Notes: generated from the letters alone by a model not told the origin. A DNA stretch of 64,000 nt from Streptomyces sp. DH5 (GCF_020873915.1 NZ_JAHWGP010000021.1:1-64000), one strand, 5' to 3'. Shown: positions 52,061 through 61,913, counted from the stretch's first letter. Translations and numbers: made by a program.

Positions 52061-53872
52061 ATGGATGGTATGGGGGACAAGGCAACTCTGTTCGAGTCAG
52101 GACGATTTGTGCAGTCCCTCCCTCGGGAGGAACCTCGCGACGGTGAAGCCGCCGACGTGGCGGCGGAGGAGCTGCGCCGGCGGATCGCCGCCGAGGCCGG
52201 TGACGTCGAGGCGATGAGCGTGCTCGGCGCCATGCTGCTGCGCCGTGGCGACCTCGACGGAGCCGAACCCCATCTGCGTGCCGCCACCACGGCGGGCGAT
52301 CGCGCCGCCGCCAACAACCTGGGCGTCCTGCTGCACCAGCGGGGTTACCCCGACGAGGCCGCCGGATGGTGGCGGATCGCCGCCGTCGCCGGTTCCACCG
52401 CGGCGGCCCACGCGCTCGGCCGTCACCACCGCGAGCGCGGTGACGAGCCCGCCGCCGAGTACTGGCTGCGGCAGGCCGCCGAGCAGGGGCACGCCCTCGG
52501 CGCCTACGCCCTGGCCGACCTGCTGGAACACCGCGGGGACACCGGCGGGGCCGAGCGCTGGATGCGGGCCGCCGCCGAACGGGGGCACCGGGAAGGGGCG
52601 TACCGCCTGGCCCGCGCCCTGGACCGCCGGGCCGCGCGGGAGTCCGGCGACGACGGTGCCGCGCCGGTCGAGGAGGCCGAGCAGTGGTACCGGCAGGCCG
52701 CCGCACGCGGACACCGCCGGGCCGCGCTGCATCTCGGCTCGATCCTGGAGAAGCGCGGTGAGCTCAAGGAGGCCGGCCGCTGGTACCTGACCTCCGCCAA
52801 GGACGGAGAGGCCCGGGCCGCGTGCGCGCTCGGCTTCCTGCTGCGTGACGCCGGCGACACCGAGAACGCCGCCGTGTGGTGGCTGCGCGCCGCGCAGGAC
52901 GGCGACGGCAACGCCGCCAACGCCCTGGGCGCCCTGCACGCCGAGCGGGGTGAGACCCAGACCGCCGAGCGCTGGTACCGGGCCGCGATGGACGCCGGCG
53001 ACATCAACGGCGCGTACAACCTCGGGCTGCTCTGCGCCGACCAGGGGCGGACCGGCCCCGCCGAGCAGTGGTACCGCCGGGCCGCCTACGCCGGTCACCG
53101 CGAGGCGGCGAACGCGCTGGCGATCCTGTTGCTGCGGGCCGGGGACGAGACCGGCGCGGAGCCGTGGTTCTCCAAGGCCGCGGAGGCCGGCAGCGTCGAC
53201 GCCGCCTTCAACCTGGGCATCCTGCACGCCGGCCGGGGCGAGGAGCGGGCCGCGCTGCGCTGGTACGAGCGGGCGGCGGCCGCCGGACACACCGAGGCCG
53301 CGCTCCAGGTCGGCATGGCGCGCCTGAGGGACGGCGAGGAGGGTGAGGCGGAGCGGTTCCTGCGGTGCGCCGCGGGCGGCGGCAACGCGGAGGCCGCTTA
53401 CCGGCTGGCGACGGTGCTGGACGCCCGCCGGCCGCCGGAGCCCGCGCACGAGCTGGGGGAACCGGTGCACCGGCGCAGCGAGTGCGAGGAGTGGTACGAG
53501 CGGGCGGCCTCCCAGGGGCACCGGAGGGCCCAGGTGCGGGTCGGCATGCTGGCCGCGGCGCGGGGTGACGTGGTCGAGGCGGCCCGGTGGTACCGGGAGG
53601 CGGCGGAGGCCGGGTCGCGGAACGGGGCGTTCAATCTGGGGCTGCTGCTGGCGCGGGAGGGGAGCGAGCCCGAGGCGGCGGTGTGGTGGACGCGGGCGGC
53701 GGACGCGGGCCACGGACGTGCTGCGTTGCGGCTCGCGCTGGTGTACGCCCGGCGGGGTGAGCTGGCCGAGGGGCAGCGGTGGGCCGACCGCGCGGTGGCG
53801 CTCGGGCCGACGGCGGTGGCGGAGCGTGCCACGCGGCTGCGGGACGCACTGCGCGAGGAGCTGTCGGCGTGA
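52061..53872 (+). CDS. Sel1/TPR-repeat protein
   Basis: A 603-residue protein made almost wholly of Sel1-like helical repeats with a period of about 36 residues, each with a WYxxAAxxGHxxAAxxLGxLLxxRG pattern; about 13-15 copies span residues 35-590. Such solenoids are protein-interaction scaffolds. No signal peptide or catalytic domain is present. ATG 52061 has AGGTGG at 8 bases; ATG 52070 is an alternative. It is flanked by two identical initiator tRNA genes. Some Streptomyces Sel1 proteins are linked to stress or development, but no partner is evident here. Confidence 0.85.
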   Translation: MDGMGDKATLFESGRFVQSLPREEPRDGEAADVAAEELRRRIAAEAGDVEAMSVLGAMLLRRGDLDGAEPHLRAATTAGDRAAANNLGVLLHQRGYPDEAAGWWRIAAVAGSTAAAHALGRHHRERGDEPAAEYWLRQAAEQGHALGAYALADLLEHRGDTGGAERWMRAAAERGHREGAYRLARALDRRAARESGDDGAAPVEEAEQWYRQAAARGHRRAALHLGSILEKRGELKEAGRWYLTSAKDGEARAACALGFLLRDAGDTENAAVWWLRAAQDGDGNAANALGALHAERGETQTAERWYRAAMDAGDINGAYNLGLLCADQGRTGPAEQWYRRAAYAGHREAANALAILLLRAGDETGAEPWFSKAAEAGSVDAAFNLGILHAGRGEERAALRWYERAAAAGHTEAALQVGMARLRDGEEGEAERFLRCAAGGGNAEAAYRLATVLDARRPPEPAHELGEPVHRRSECEEWYERAASQGHRRAQVRVGMLAAARGDVVEAARWYREAAEAGSRNGAFNLGLLLAREGSEPEAAVWWTRAADAGHGRAALRLALVYARRGELAEGQRWADRAVALGPTAVAERATRLRDALREELSA

Positions 53873-53937
53873 GCCGGGCTGCGCGGGGAACGGATTTGCT
53901 TCCGTTCGCTGTCTTGACGTAGTGTTTCACTCATCGC

Positions 53938-54011
53938 CGCGGGGTGGAGCAGCTCGGTAGCTCGCTGGGCTCATAACCCAGAGGTCGCAGGTTCAAATCC
54001 TGTCCCCGCTA
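53938..54011 (+). tRNA. initiator tRNA-fMet (CAT), copy 2
   Basis: Identical over all 74 nt to the copy at 51765-51838, including the GGG/CCC anticodon stem and the C1/T72 mismatch. It begins 65 bp after the Sel1-repeat gene stop. Confidence 0.93.
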
Positions 54012-54018
54012 CTGAAGG

Positions 54019-54055
54019 CCGAGGGCCGGAATCCGATCAGGATTCCGGCCCTCGG
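54019..54055 (+). terminator. terminator after tRNA copy 2
   Basis: A perfect 16-bp stem (54019-54034 with 54040-54055) and 5-nt loop, directly after the tRNA. Confidence 0.85.
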
Positions 54056-54060
54056 TCGTT

Positions 54061-54096
54061 CGAGAGCCCCGGCACTGGTCAGTGCCGGGGCTCTCG
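54061..54096. terminator. terminator between tRNA and catR
   Basis: A second perfect 16-bp stem (54061-54076 with 54081-54096) and 4-nt loop, placed 23 bp beyond the end of the convergent catR gene. It probably serves catR. Confidence 0.8.
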
Positions 54097-54119
54097 TCGT
54101 ATGCGTGCGCGGTCGGCGC

Positions 54120-54536
54120 CTACGCCGCCGCGCAGTTCGGGCAGACGCCGCGGTAGGTCACTTCCACGCCGGAGACCGTGAAGCCGAAGCGTTCGGTGTC
54201 CGGCAGGTCCGCCAGCGGATTGCCGGTCGGGTGGACGTCGCGGATCGCCCCGCACTGCGCGCACACCAGGTGGTGGTGCGGGCGGTGGGCGTTGGGGTCG
54301 TACCGCTTGGCCCGCCTGTCCGTGGCGACCTCGACCACCTCGCCGAGCGAGACCAGCTCGCCCAGCGTGTTGTAGACGGTCGCCCGGGAGATCTCGGGCA
54401 GCTTGGTGACAGCCCTGGCGTGCACCTCGTCGGCCGTCAGGTGGACGTGTTCGCCGTCGAGGACCTCGGCCACGACACGGCGCTGTGCGGTCATCCGCCA
54501 TCCACGTCCACGGAGCCGTTCCAGAAGGTCACTCAT
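54120..54536 (-). CDS. catR: Fur-family peroxide-responsive repressor (CatR type)
   Basis: A 138-residue Fur/PerR-family regulator. The winged helix is in GWRMTAQRRVVAEVL and PEISRATVYNTLGEL. The metal region has the His cluster PHHHLVCAQCG and a second Cys pair CPNC, which together make the structural zinc site. It is short at the C-terminus. CatR-type proteins repress catalase until oxidised by peroxide. It is divergent from katA, and the shared operator region is only about 140 bp. ATG 54536 was preferred over GTG 54542 because AGG lies 9 bases before it. Confidence 0.9.
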   Translation of the reverse strand: MSDLLERLRGRGWRMTAQRRVVAEVLDGEHVHLTADEVHARAVTKLPEISRATVYNTLGELVSLGEVVEVATDRRAKRYDPNAHRPHHHLVCAQCGAIRDVHPTGNPLADLPDTERFGFTVSGVEVTYRGVCPNCAAA

Positions 54537-54596
54537 AGGCACCAGCCTAACAGCAGGGGGATCGGATCCCGAACGGGTGTGACTTTGGAGTTCTAC

Positions 54597-54624
54597 TTGA
54601 CTTAGACATTGTCCATTGTAGGAT
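54597..54624 (+). promoter_or_regulatory. katA promoter with Fur/CatR-type operator
   Basis: -35 TTGACT (54597-54602), a 16-bp spacer, and -10 TAGGAT (54619-54624). The spacer contains the imperfect 7-1-7 dyad TTAGACA-T-TGTCCAT (54602-54616), the form of Fur/PerR boxes. Repressor bound here would block RNA polymerase. Confidence 0.7.
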
Positions 54625-54680
54625 CGAGCTCGGCTTTAGCCAAGGGACAGGTTGGTCAGCAAATGACGCAGGAGGCGTAC

Positions 54681-56132
54681 GTGACGCAGGGACCGCTTAC
54701 TACGGAGGCCGGTGCCCCGGTTGCCGACAACCAGAACAGCGAGACCGCGGGCGTCGGTGGCCCGGTCCTCGTGCAGGACCAGCTCCTCCTGGAGAAGCTG
54801 GCCCATTTCAACCGTGAGCGCATCCCGGAGCGCGTGGTGCACGCCCGCGGCGCCGGTGCCTACGGCACCTTCACGGTGACCGCCGACGTCACGCGGTACA
54901 CGCGCGCCAAGTTCCTCTCCGAGGTCGGCAAGGAGACCGAGGTCTTCCTGCGCTTCTCCACGGTGGCGGGCAACCTGGGTGCCCCGGACGCCGTGCGCGA
55001 CCCCCGAGGCTTCGCGCTGAAGTTCTACACCGAGGAGGGCAACTACGACCTCGTCGGCAACAACACCCCGGTGTTCTTCATCCGCGACGCGATCAAGTTC
55101 CCCGACTTCATCCACACCCAGAAGCGCGACCCGTACACCGGCTCGCAGGAGGCGGACAACGTCTTCGACTTCTGGGGCCTGTCGCCCGAGTCCACGCACC
55201 AGGTGACCTGGCTGTTCGGTGACCGAGGCATCCCGGCGTCCTACCGCCACATGGACGGCTTCGGCTCGCACACCTTCCAGTGGAACAACGAGGCCGGCGA
55301 GGTCTTCTGGGTCAAGTACCACTTCAAGACGGACCAGGGAATCAAGAACCTGACCGCCGAAGAGGCCGAGATCCTCGCGGGCAAGGACCCCGACTCCCAC
55401 CAGCGGGACCTGCGCGAGGCCATCGAGCGCGGCGACTTCCCGTCCTGGACCGTCTACGTCCAGGTCATGCCGGCGGCCGAGGCGGCCACGTACCGCTTCA
55501 ACCCGTTCGACCTGACCAAGGTCTGGCCGCACGCGGACTACCCGCTGATCGAGTTCGGCAAGCTGGAGCTCAACCGCAACCCGGAGAACATCTTCGCCGA
55601 GGTCGAGCAGTCCGTCTTCAGCCCCGCCCACTTCGTGCCGGGCATCGGTCCCTCCCCGGACAAGATGCTCCAGGGCCGGCTCTTCGGCTACGGCGACGCC
55701 CACCGCTACCGCGTCGGCATCAACGCCGACCAGCTGCCGGTGAACCGCCCGCACGCCACCGAGGCGCGCACCCACTCCCGTGACGGTCACCTGTACGACG
55801 GCCGCCACAAGGGCGCGAAGAACTACGAGCCGAACAGCTTCGGCGGCCCGAACGAGACCGGTCGTCCGCTGTGGCAGCCGATCCCGGTCACCGGCGTCAC
55901 CGGTGAGACGGTCACGCCCGTCCACGCCGAGGACAACGACTTCGTCCAGGCGGGCAACCTGTACCGCCTGATGACGGAGGAGGAGAAGGAGCGCCTGGTC
56001 AAGAACCTGGCGAACGCCATCTCCGGCGTCACCCGTGACGAGATCGCCGCCCGCGCGATCAACAACTTCCGCCAGGCGGACGAGGACTTCGGCAAGCGGC
56101 TGGAGGCCGCGGTGCAGGCCCTGCGCGGCTGA
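54681..56132 (+). CDS. katA: monofunctional haem catalase
   Basis: A 483-residue small-subunit (clade 3) catalase that converts hydrogen peroxide to water and oxygen. The distal His54 is in [12 protein letters not shown], the distal Asn in [13 protein letters not shown] and the haem-ligand Tyr in [12 protein letters not shown]. The NADPH-binding region is present, and no C-terminal flavodoxin domain is found. GTG 54681 has GGAGG 5 bases upstream and gives the family N-terminus [18 protein letters not shown]. Longer frames would start inside the promoter. It is controlled by the adjacent catR. Confidence 0.95.
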   Translation: MTQGPLTTEAGAPVADNQNSETAGVGGPVLVQDQLLLEKLAHFNRERIPERVVHARGAGAYGTFTVTADVTRYTRAKFLSEVGKETEVFLRFSTVAGNLGAPDAVRDPRGFALKFYTEEGNYDLVGNNTPVFFIRDAIKFPDFIHTQKRDPYTGSQEADNVFDFWGLSPESTHQVTWLFGDRGIPASYRHMDGFGSHTFQWNNEAGEVFWVKYHFKTDQGIKNLTAEEAEILAGKDPDSHQRDLREAIERGDFPSWTVYVQVMPAAEAATYRFNPFDLTKVWPHADYPLIEFGKLELNRNPENIFAEVEQSVFSPAHFVPGIGPSPDKMLQGRLFGYGDAHRYRVGINADQLPVNRPHATEARTHSRDGHLYDGRHKGAKNYEPNSFGGPNETGRPLWQPIPVTGVTGETVTPVHAEDNDFVQAGNLYRLMTEEEKERLVKNLANAISGVTRDEIAARAINNFRQADEDFGKRLEAAVQALRG

Positions 56133-56159
56133 TTCCAGCGCTGGACCGCTTGCCGATCG

Positions 56160-56192
56160 ACGGGCCGGACTCCCTCCGGGGGTCCGGCCCGT
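56160..56192. terminator. hairpin between katA and the CBS gene
   Basis: An 11-bp stem (56160-56170 with 56182-56192) between convergent genes. The tail is only weakly T-rich. Confidence 0.7.
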
Positions 56193-56202
56193 TCCCCGTT
56201 CT

Positions 56203-56604
56203 CTACGCCGGTACGTGCAGGGCCCGCTGCCGCAAGGGTGCCCAGCAGCGGATGATGTCGCGGACCGAGACGATGCCCGCGGGCTCGCCCCGGTCGAGGA
56301 CGATCAGGTGACGGAACCCGCCGTGGCTCATGGCGTCGGCGGCCTGCTCCAGGGTCCAGGCCGGGGTGGCGAAGACGACGTCGGTGGTGGTGTGGGCGTG
56401 GGCGCGCTCGGTGTCCGGGTCCTGACCCAGACCGAGCGAGTTGAGGATGTCGCGCTCGGTCAGGATGCCGATGCCGGTGCCGTCGGGATCGTGGACCACG
56501 GCCGCGCCCACCCGGCGGGCGGACATCAGGGCGGCGGCCTGGCGGAGTGTGTGGGCGGGGCCGATGGTGAGGACCACGGTGCTCATGGCGTCATGGACGA
56601 GCAT
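56203..56604 (-). CDS. CBS-domain pair protein
   Basis: A 133-residue protein made of two CBS motifs, which bind adenine nucleotides and act as sensors. The first is MSTVVLTIGPAHTLRQAAAL and GIGILTERDILNSLG; the second is DVVFATPAWTLEQAADAM and GIVSVRDIIRCW. No effector domain is fused. ATG 56604 lies 11 bases after GGAGG; a GTG at 56616 is too close to that site. Stand-alone CBS proteins often regulate partners in trans or act in stress; the partner is unknown. Confidence 0.87.
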   Translation of the reverse strand: MLVHDAMSTVVLTIGPAHTLRQAAALMSARRVGAAVVHDPDGTGIGILTERDILNSLGLGQDPDTERAHAHTTTDVVFATPAWTLEQAADAMSHGGFRHLIVLDRGEPAGIVSVRDIIRCWAPLRQRALHVPA

Positions 56605-56774
56605 GGATGGAGCCACCTCCTACCGGAAAGCGCGAGGTCACGGGCGAGATCGCCCGTTCGTTCACGGTTTCACAAGTTCACAAGTGGGGGGACTCCCAGA
56701 GTGGCAGGCGAAGCGGGGGGTAACAAGAGGGCGCGTGCCGCGAGTTGGGGGCGCGTGCCGCCCCCGCGTGCCCG

Positions 56775-57575
56775 TCAGTAGCGCTGGTTGAGATACCCCA
56801 GCAGTTCGTCGTGCAGCAGCCCGTTCGACGCCGCCGCGTTACCGCTGTGCGGTCCGGGACGGCCGTCGAGGCCCGTGAACGAACCGCCGGCCTCGGTGAC
56901 CACGATGGCGGTGGCCGCCATGTCCCACAGCGACAGCTCCGGTTCGGCGCACAGGTCCACCGAACCCTCGGCCACCATCATGTACGGCCAGAAGTCCCCG
57001 TACGCACGGGTGCGCCACACCTCACGGGTGAGGTCGAGGAAGCCGTCGAGGCGGCCCTGCTCCTCCCAGCCGCTGATCGAGGAGTACGCGAAGGAGGCGT
57101 CGGAGAGCTCGGCCACGCGGGACACCCGCAGCCGGGACGCCGACGACAGACTGCGGCCCGCATAGGCGCCGTGCCCGCGCGCGGCCCACCAGCGGCGGCC
57201 CAGGGCAGGTGCGGACACCACCCCCACGACCGGCTGGAAGCCCCCCTCGCCGGCCTCCATCAGGGAGATCAGCGTGGCCCACACGGGCACGCCGCGGACG
57301 TAGTTCTTGGTGCCGTCGATCGGGTCGATCACCCAGCGCCGCGGCCCCGTGCCCTCGACGCCGTACTCCTCGCCCAGGACCGCGTCCCTCGGGCGGGCGC
57401 GCTGCAGATGGCCGCGGATGAGCTCTTCCGCCGCCTTGTCCGCCTCGCTCACCGGAGTCATGTCCGGTTTGGTCTCCACCTTGAGGTCGAGGGCCTTGAA
57501 CCGGTCCATTGTCGCGGCGTCGGCGGCGTCCGCGAGGACGTGGGCGAGACGCAGGTCGTCGAGGTAGTCGGGCAT
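56775..57575 (-). CDS. hisN: histidinol-phosphate phosphatase HisN (IMPase family)
   Basis: A 266-residue inositol-monophosphatase-fold enzyme. Metal-site motifs: GEEYG (Glu69/70), [12 protein letters not shown] (Asp84, Asp87) and [17 protein letters not shown] with the third Asp. In S. coelicolor the homologue at this locus is, from memory, the histidinol-phosphate phosphatase of histidine biosynthesis, and the sequence fits that subgroup. Inositol-phosphate activity is an alternative. The start is ATG 57575. It is unlinked to other his genes, as usual for this type. Confidence 0.87.
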   Translation of the reverse strand: MPDYLDDLRLAHVLADAADAATMDRFKALDLKVETKPDMTPVSEADKAAEELIRGHLQRARPRDAVLGEEYGVEGTGPRRWVIDPIDGTKNYVRGVPVWATLISLMEAGEGGFQPVVGVVSAPALGRRWWAARGHGAYAGRSLSSASRLRVSRVAELSDASFAYSSISGWEEQGRLDGFLDLTREVWRTRAYGDFWPYMMVAEGSVDLCAEPELSLWDMAATAIVVTEAGGSFTGLDGRPGPHSGNAAASNGLLHDELLGYLNQRY

Positions 57576-57702
57576 GCAGCGAACGGTATCCGCCGAGGTG
57601 GCCGCGGGGCCACCGGGGGCCTGCTCGAGAACCCTTGACAGTGCCCGACGGCGCGTCAAACCTGAACCGCAGGACCGGCCGCTCGCCCCGAGGGAGGCCA
57701 AG

Positions 57703-58311
57703 ATGCCCGCAGCGCGGGAATCCCTGCTGGACGCCGCCTACACGGCACTGACCCGCCGGCCGTGGTCCGCGGTGCGGATGGTGGACGTGGCCGCCGCGGC
57801 CGGCGTCTCCCGGCAAACGCTCCACAACGAGTTCGGCAGCAAGGACGGCCTCGCCCGGGCCCTCGTCCGCAGGGAGGCCGACGGCTACCTCGCCGGCGTC
57901 GACCGTGCCCTCGCCGCGCACGCCGACCCGCGCGACCGGCTGACCGCGGTCGCCGAGTGGACCGTCTCCAGCGCCCGCGGCAACCCCCTGGTCCGTGCCG
58001 TGCTCACCGGCTCCTGGGGCGACCGCCTGCCCGCGCCGGCTCTCCCGGCCGTGCCGTCCGGCTCCGCCGTTCCCGCCCGGCGCCGCGCCGACGGCCCGTT
58101 GCCCTCACCCGCCGGCTTCGTCGCCCTCGTCCGCGACCGTGCCGCGGCCGTGATCGCGGGGCCCGGCGTCCCGGGGAGCGACACCGCCGAACCGGCCCGC
58201 TCCTGCGAGCTCGTCATCCGGCTCGCCCTGTCCTGCGTCGCCGCCCCACCGGCCGACGACGACGTCGCCGACCTGGTCCGCGGCGCTTTGCACCGGCAGC
58301 CGGTGCCCTGA
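57703..58311 (+). CDS. TetR-family transcriptional regulator
   Basis: A 202-residue TetR-type regulator. The DNA-binding part is [20 protein letters not shown] then [20 protein letters not shown]. The C-terminal ligand domain contains a Pro/Ala/Arg-rich loop (about residues 105-145). ATG 57703 has GGGAGG 5 bases before it. It is convergent with the SMR exporter gene, with only 6 bp between stops. This pairing suggests that it could control that exporter, although no shared promoter is possible in this arrangement. Confidence 0.85.
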   Translation: MPAARESLLDAAYTALTRRPWSAVRMVDVAAAAGVSRQTLHNEFGSKDGLARALVRREADGYLAGVDRALAAHADPRDRLTAVAEWTVSSARGNPLVRAVLTGSWGDRLPAPALPAVPSGSAVPARRRADGPLPSPAGFVALVRDRAAAVIAGPGVPGSDTAEPARSCELVIRLALSCVAAPPADDDVADLVRGALHRQPVP

Positions 58312-58317
58312 AACGCC

Positions 58318-58641
58318 TCAGTGAGCGGACCCCGAGAGCTGCAACCCGATCACCCCGACGATCACCAGCATGATCGACACGATCTTCAGCGTCGACACCA
58401 GGTCCCCGAGGAACACCATCCCGTAGATGGCCGTACCCGCCGCCCCGATGCCCGTCCACACCGCGTACGCGGGACCGACGTCCAGCTTCTTCAACGCCAG
58501 GGTCAGCAGGCCGAAGCTGCCCAGCGCGAACGCGCAGAACGCGACGGTCGGCCACAGCCGAGTGAACCCGTGCGACAGCTTCAGGCACACGGCGAAACCG
58601 GTCTCGAGCAACCCGGCCACGATGACCAGCAGCCACGCCAT
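58318..58641 (-). CDS. SMR-family small multidrug/guanidinium exporter
   Basis: A 107-residue four-helix membrane transporter of the small multidrug resistance family. The essential Glu of helix 1 is in IVAGLLETGFAVCLKLS. The later signatures are PAYAVWTGIGAAGTAIYG and STLKIVSIMLVIVGVIGLQL. The N-terminal AWLLVIVAGLLE form is closer to SugE/Gdx (guanidinium exporters) than to EmrE, so guanidinium is the likely substrate by family. ATG 58641 has GGGAGG 5 bases upstream. I did not see a convincing guanidine riboswitch in the leader. Confidence 0.87.
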   Translation of the reverse strand: MAWLLVIVAGLLETGFAVCLKLSHGFTRLWPTVAFCAFALGSFGLLTLALKKLDVGPAYAVWTGIGAAGTAIYGMVFLGDLVSTLKIVSIMLVIVGVIGLQLSGSAH

Positions 58642-58756
58642 GTCGTCCTCCCGCATTCCCACGTACGGTGACCGCTTCGCCGGGTTCGGCAGGTTCGGGT
58701 CCGGCTCGGTGCGATTATGCACTTACCGTCCGCACGCCACGGCAAACACGCGAAGG

Positions 58757-59767
58757 TCAGTCGCCTTCGGTGTGCTCGCGCGTCGCCAGCAGCCGCCGCA
58801 GTGAGTACAGCCGCGCCGGATCGGCGTGCCCCTCGGCCACCCAGGCGTCCAGCGCGCAGTCCGGCTCGTCGTGACCGCACGCGCGGGGACAGCCCTCGGT
58901 GCCCGGCTCCAGGTCGGGGAAGGCGTGGATGACCCGGGAGGGGTCGACATGCGCGAGTCCGAAGGACCGCACCCCGGGGGTGTCGATCACCCATCCCCCG
59001 GCGCCCGCCAGCGGCAGCGCCAGCGCGGAGGTCGTCGTGTGCCGCCCCCGCCCCGTCACCGCGTTGACGTGGCCGGTGGTACGCCGCCGCTCCTCGGGCA
59101 CCAGCGCGTTGACCAGCGTCGTCTTGCCGACCCCGGAGTGCCCCACGAACGCGGTGATCCGACCGTCCAGCTGCTCGCGCACCCGGTCCGCGGCCTCACC
59201 GCTCTCCAGCTCCGCGCGGCTGGTGACGACGTACGGGATGTCCAGGTCGCCGTACAGCTCCAGCAGCTTGTCGGCCGGCGCCAGGTCCGACTTGGTCAGC
59301 ACCAGCAGCGGCTCCAGACCGCCGTCGTACGCCGCGACCAGGCAGCGGTCGATCAACCGCGGGCGGGGCTCGGGATCCGCGAGCGCGGTGACCACGGCGA
59401 GCTGGTCGGCGTTGGCCACGACCACCCGCTCGTAGGGGTCGTCGTCGTCGGCGGTACGGCGCAGGACCGAGGTCCGCTCCGCGATCCGCACGATCCGCGC
59501 GAGGGTGTCCTTCTTCCCGGACAGGTCGCCCACGATCGCCACCCGGTCACCGACCACCGCCGCCTTGCGGCCCAGCTCGCGGGCCTTCATCGCCAGCACG
59601 ACGCGGTCGTCGACGAGGCAGGTCAGCCGGCCCCGGTCCACGGTGAGGACCAGGCCCTCGGCGGCGTCCTCGTGCTTGGGCCGGATGTGGGTGCGCGGCC
59701 GGTTGCCCTTGCGGTTGGGGCGCGAGCGGATGTCGTCCTCGTCGGTGTGCTTGCCGTAGCGGCGCAT
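58757..59767 (-). CDS. rsgA: ribosome small subunit-dependent GTPase RsgA
   Basis: A 336-residue circularly permuted GTPase that aids late 30S maturation. An N-terminal OB fold (about residues 35-95, GLVLTVDRGRLTCLV) leads to the G domain in permuted order: G4 LTKSDLAP, then G1 GHSGVGKTTLVNAL, G2 TTSALAL and G3 DTPGVRSFGL. The C-terminal zinc knuckle reads CPRACGHDEPDC. ATG 59767 has a G-rich site upstream. It follows aroA with only 11 bp between, so they share an operon. Confidence 0.93.
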   Translation of the reverse strand: MRRYGKHTDEDDIRSRPNRKGNRPRTHIRPKHEDAAEGLVLTVDRGRLTCLVDDRVVLAMKARELGRKAAVVGDRVAIVGDLSGKKDTLARIVRIAERTSVLRRTADDDDPYERVVVANADQLAVVTALADPEPRPRLIDRCLVAAYDGGLEPLLVLTKSDLAPADKLLELYGDLDIPYVVTSRAELESGEAADRVREQLDGRITAFVGHSGVGKTTLVNALVPEERRRTTGHVNAVTGRGRHTTTSALALPLAGAGGWVIDTPGVRSFGLAHVDPSRVIHAFPDLEPGTEGCPRACGHDEPDCALDAWVAEGHADPARLYSLRRLLATREHTEGD

Positions 59768-59778
59768 GACGGACCCCC

Positions 59779-61095
59779 CTACGCCCCGAGCATCCCGGTC
59801 CACAGATCGGGGAAGTCCGGCAGGGTCTTCGCCGTGGTCGCCACGTTCTCGATCTGCACACCCTCGACCGCGAGGCCGATGATCGCACCGGCGGTGGCCA
59901 TGCGGTGGTCCTCGTAGGTGTGGAAGACGCCGCCGTGCAGCCGGCGCGGGCGGATGTGCAGACCGTCGGCGGTCTCGGTGACGTCGCCGCCGAGCTCGTT
60001 GATCTCCTTGGTGAGTGCGGCCAGGCGGTCCGTCTCGTGCAGCCGCAGATGGGCCACGCCCCGCAGGGTGGACGGGGAGTCGGCGAGGGCCGCCACGGCC
60101 GCGATGCCCGGCGTCAGCTCGCCCACCTCGCCGAGGTCGACATCGATGCCGTGGACCGACCCGGAGCCGGTGAACACCAGCCCGTACTCGGTCAGCTCGC
60201 AGGAGCCGCCCATCTCGGTGAAGATCTCCCGCAACCGGTCACCGGGCTGGGTGGTACGGGCCGGCCAGTCCGGTACGACCACCCTGCCGCCGGTCACCAG
60301 CGCCGCCGCCAGGAACGGCTGGGCGTTGGACAGGTCCGGCTCCACGGTCAGGTCCCGGCCCAGCAGGGCGCCCGGGGTGACCCGCCACACGTCCGGCTCG
60401 CCGCCCGACTCCGGGGTGTCCACCTGGGCGCCCACCGCGCGGAGCATGTCGACGGTCATCCGGATGTGCGGCAGGGACGGCAGCGTCGCCCCGGTGTGCC
60501 GCACCTCCACGCCCTGGTTGAACCGCGGCGCCGACAGCAGCAGGGCGCTGACGAACTGGGAGGACGAGGAGGCGTCGACCTCCACCGTGCCGCCGTCCAG
60601 GGCACCGCCGCCGTGCACCGTCATCGGCAGCGCACCGCGGTCGTCGTCGTCGATCCTGGCGCCCAGCCGGCGCAGCGCGTCGATGACCCCGTTCAGCGGA
60701 CGCTCGTACGAGCGCGGATCCCCGTCGAAGCGCACGGGACCGTCGGCCAGCGTGGCGACCGGGGGGAGGAACCGCATCACCGTTCCGGCGTTGCCGACGT
60801 CGACGGTGGCCGGGCCGCGCAGACCGGTGGGGAGCACCCGCCAGGCCTCGCCCGTGCCGTCGGGACCCACGCCTTCCTCGATCTCCACGCCCATGGCGCG
60901 CAGCGCGCCCGCCATCAGCAGGGTGTCGCGCGAGCGCAGCGGGCGGCGCAGCCAGCCCGGCTCGGAGGCGAGGGCGGCGAGCACCAGGGCGCGGTTGGTG
61001 ACCGACTTGGACCCGGGCACGTGAACCGTCGCGTCGACGGCTCCGCTTGCGTACGGGGCGGGCCAGAGAGCGGTGTGCGTGGGGTTCGGGGCCAT
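59779..61095 (-). CDS. aroA: 3-phosphoshikimate 1-carboxyvinyltransferase (EPSP synthase)
   Basis: A 438-residue EPSP synthase, the sixth step of the shikimate pathway. Substrate motifs: [17 protein letters not shown] at the N-terminus, [48 protein letters not shown], the catalytic [13 protein letters not shown] and [17 protein letters not shown]. The G-to-A variations that mark glyphosate-tolerant classes were not analysed. The start is ATG 61095. It heads the aroA-rsgA pair. Confidence 0.95.
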   Translation of the reverse strand: MAPNPTHTALWPAPYASGAVDATVHVPGSKSVTNRALVLAALASEPGWLRRPLRSRDTLLMAGALRAMGVEIEEGVGPDGTGEAWRVLPTGLRGPATVDVGNAGTVMRFLPPVATLADGPVRFDGDPRSYERPLNGVIDALRRLGARIDDDDRGALPMTVHGGGALDGGTVEVDASSSSQFVSALLLSAPRFNQGVEVRHTGATLPSLPHIRMTVDMLRAVGAQVDTPESGGEPDVWRVTPGALLGRDLTVEPDLSNAQPFLAAALVTGGRVVVPDWPARTTQPGDRLREIFTEMGGSCELTEYGLVFTGSGSVHGIDVDLGEVGELTPGIAAVAALADSPSTLRGVAHLRLHETDRLAALTKEINELGGDVTETADGLHIRPRRLHGGVFHTYEDHRMATAGAIIGLAVEGVQIENVATTAKTLPDFPDLWTGMLGA

Positions 61096-61181
61096 GGGGC
61101 CACTCTATAAGGAGGGGGGTGTCACGGCCGTCCGCCACCTGCGCGTCCGTGCGCCGGGAGCGCCGGTGGCCGGCTCCCGCG

Positions 61182-61913
61182 TCACAGCCCCAGCAGCCAC
61201 CTGCCCCCGCCCAGCAGCGCGCACAGCGACACGGCGTGGAACAGGAACAGCCACAGTCCCGCCGGTACGTGCGTCAGCCGGGACAGCTGGTCCGCGTCCG
61301 AGTCCCCCGCGCCCCCGCGGGCCCGCTTGGCCTGGAGCTCGAACGCCGGAGGCACCCCGCCGAGCAGCAGGAACCACACCACCGCGTACGCGAACGCCGC
61401 CTGCACCTGGGGCCCGGCCAGCCAGGACACCAGGACGAACGTGCCGCCGGTGACCAGCACCGACACCGCTCCGTAGACATTGCGGATCATCACCAGCATC
61501 ACGAGCAGCAGCGCCGTCGCCAGCCACAGCAGCAGCGTGATGCGCCCGTCGCCCAGCAGCGCGGCGCCGCCCAGACCCAGCAGCGGGGGAGCGGTGTACC
61601 CGGCCGCGGCGGTGAGGATCATGCCGATGCCGTCCGGCTTGCCGCGGCTGACGGTCAGGCCGCTGGTGTCCGAGTGCAGCCGTATCCCCGTCAGCGTACG
61701 GCCGGTGAGCAGCGCCACCAGCCCGTGCCCGCCCTCGTGCGCGATGGTGATGGCGTTGCGCGACAGCCGCCACAGCCCCGGGGGCAGGACCACGGCGGCC
61801 GCGGCGACCAGGGTGGCGACGACCACCCACGCGTCGGGGTCGGGCTGGGTGCCGGACACCTCGTCCCAGAGGGAGCCGAGCGACGCGGACGCGGTGCTGA
61901 CCATGCTTCCCAT
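61182..61913 (-). CDS. M50-type site-2 protease-like membrane protein
   Basis: A 243-residue polytopic membrane protein of the M50 family. The zinc motif HEGGH is in ITIAHEGGHGLVALLTGRTL (about residue 61). About six hydrophobic segments follow, including WLATALLLVMLVMIRNVYGA and VLVSWLAGPQVQAAFAYAVV. There is no PDZ domain, so it is the minimal form. The usual second motif with Asp is not clear, and activity is uncertain. ATG 61913 has GGGGG about 12 bases upstream, and ATG 61904 is an alternative. It is divergent from the SRAP gene. Confidence 0.8.
   Translation of the reverse strand: MGSMVSTASASLGSLWDEVSGTQPDPDAWVVVATLVAAAAVVLPPGLWRLSRNAITIAHEGGHGLVALLTGRTLTGIRLHSDTSGLTVSRGKPDGIGMILTAAAGYTAPPLLGLGGAALLGDGRITLLLWLATALLLVMLVMIRNVYGAVSVLVTGGTFVLVSWLAGPQVQAAFAYAVVWFLLLGGVPPAFELQAKRARGGAGDSDADQLSRLTHVPAGLWLFLFHAVSLCALLGGGRWLLGL

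Noticed and set aside
54609-54680. A longer N-terminus for katA
   Set aside because: The extra frame begins inside the promoter and operator. The family N-terminus and a GGAGG site support GTG 54681.
58642-58757. A guanidine riboswitch before the SMR exporter
   Set aside because: Only a weak GTGCG/CGCAC hairpin was seen. I could not match the conserved core of any guanidine riboswitch class by eye.
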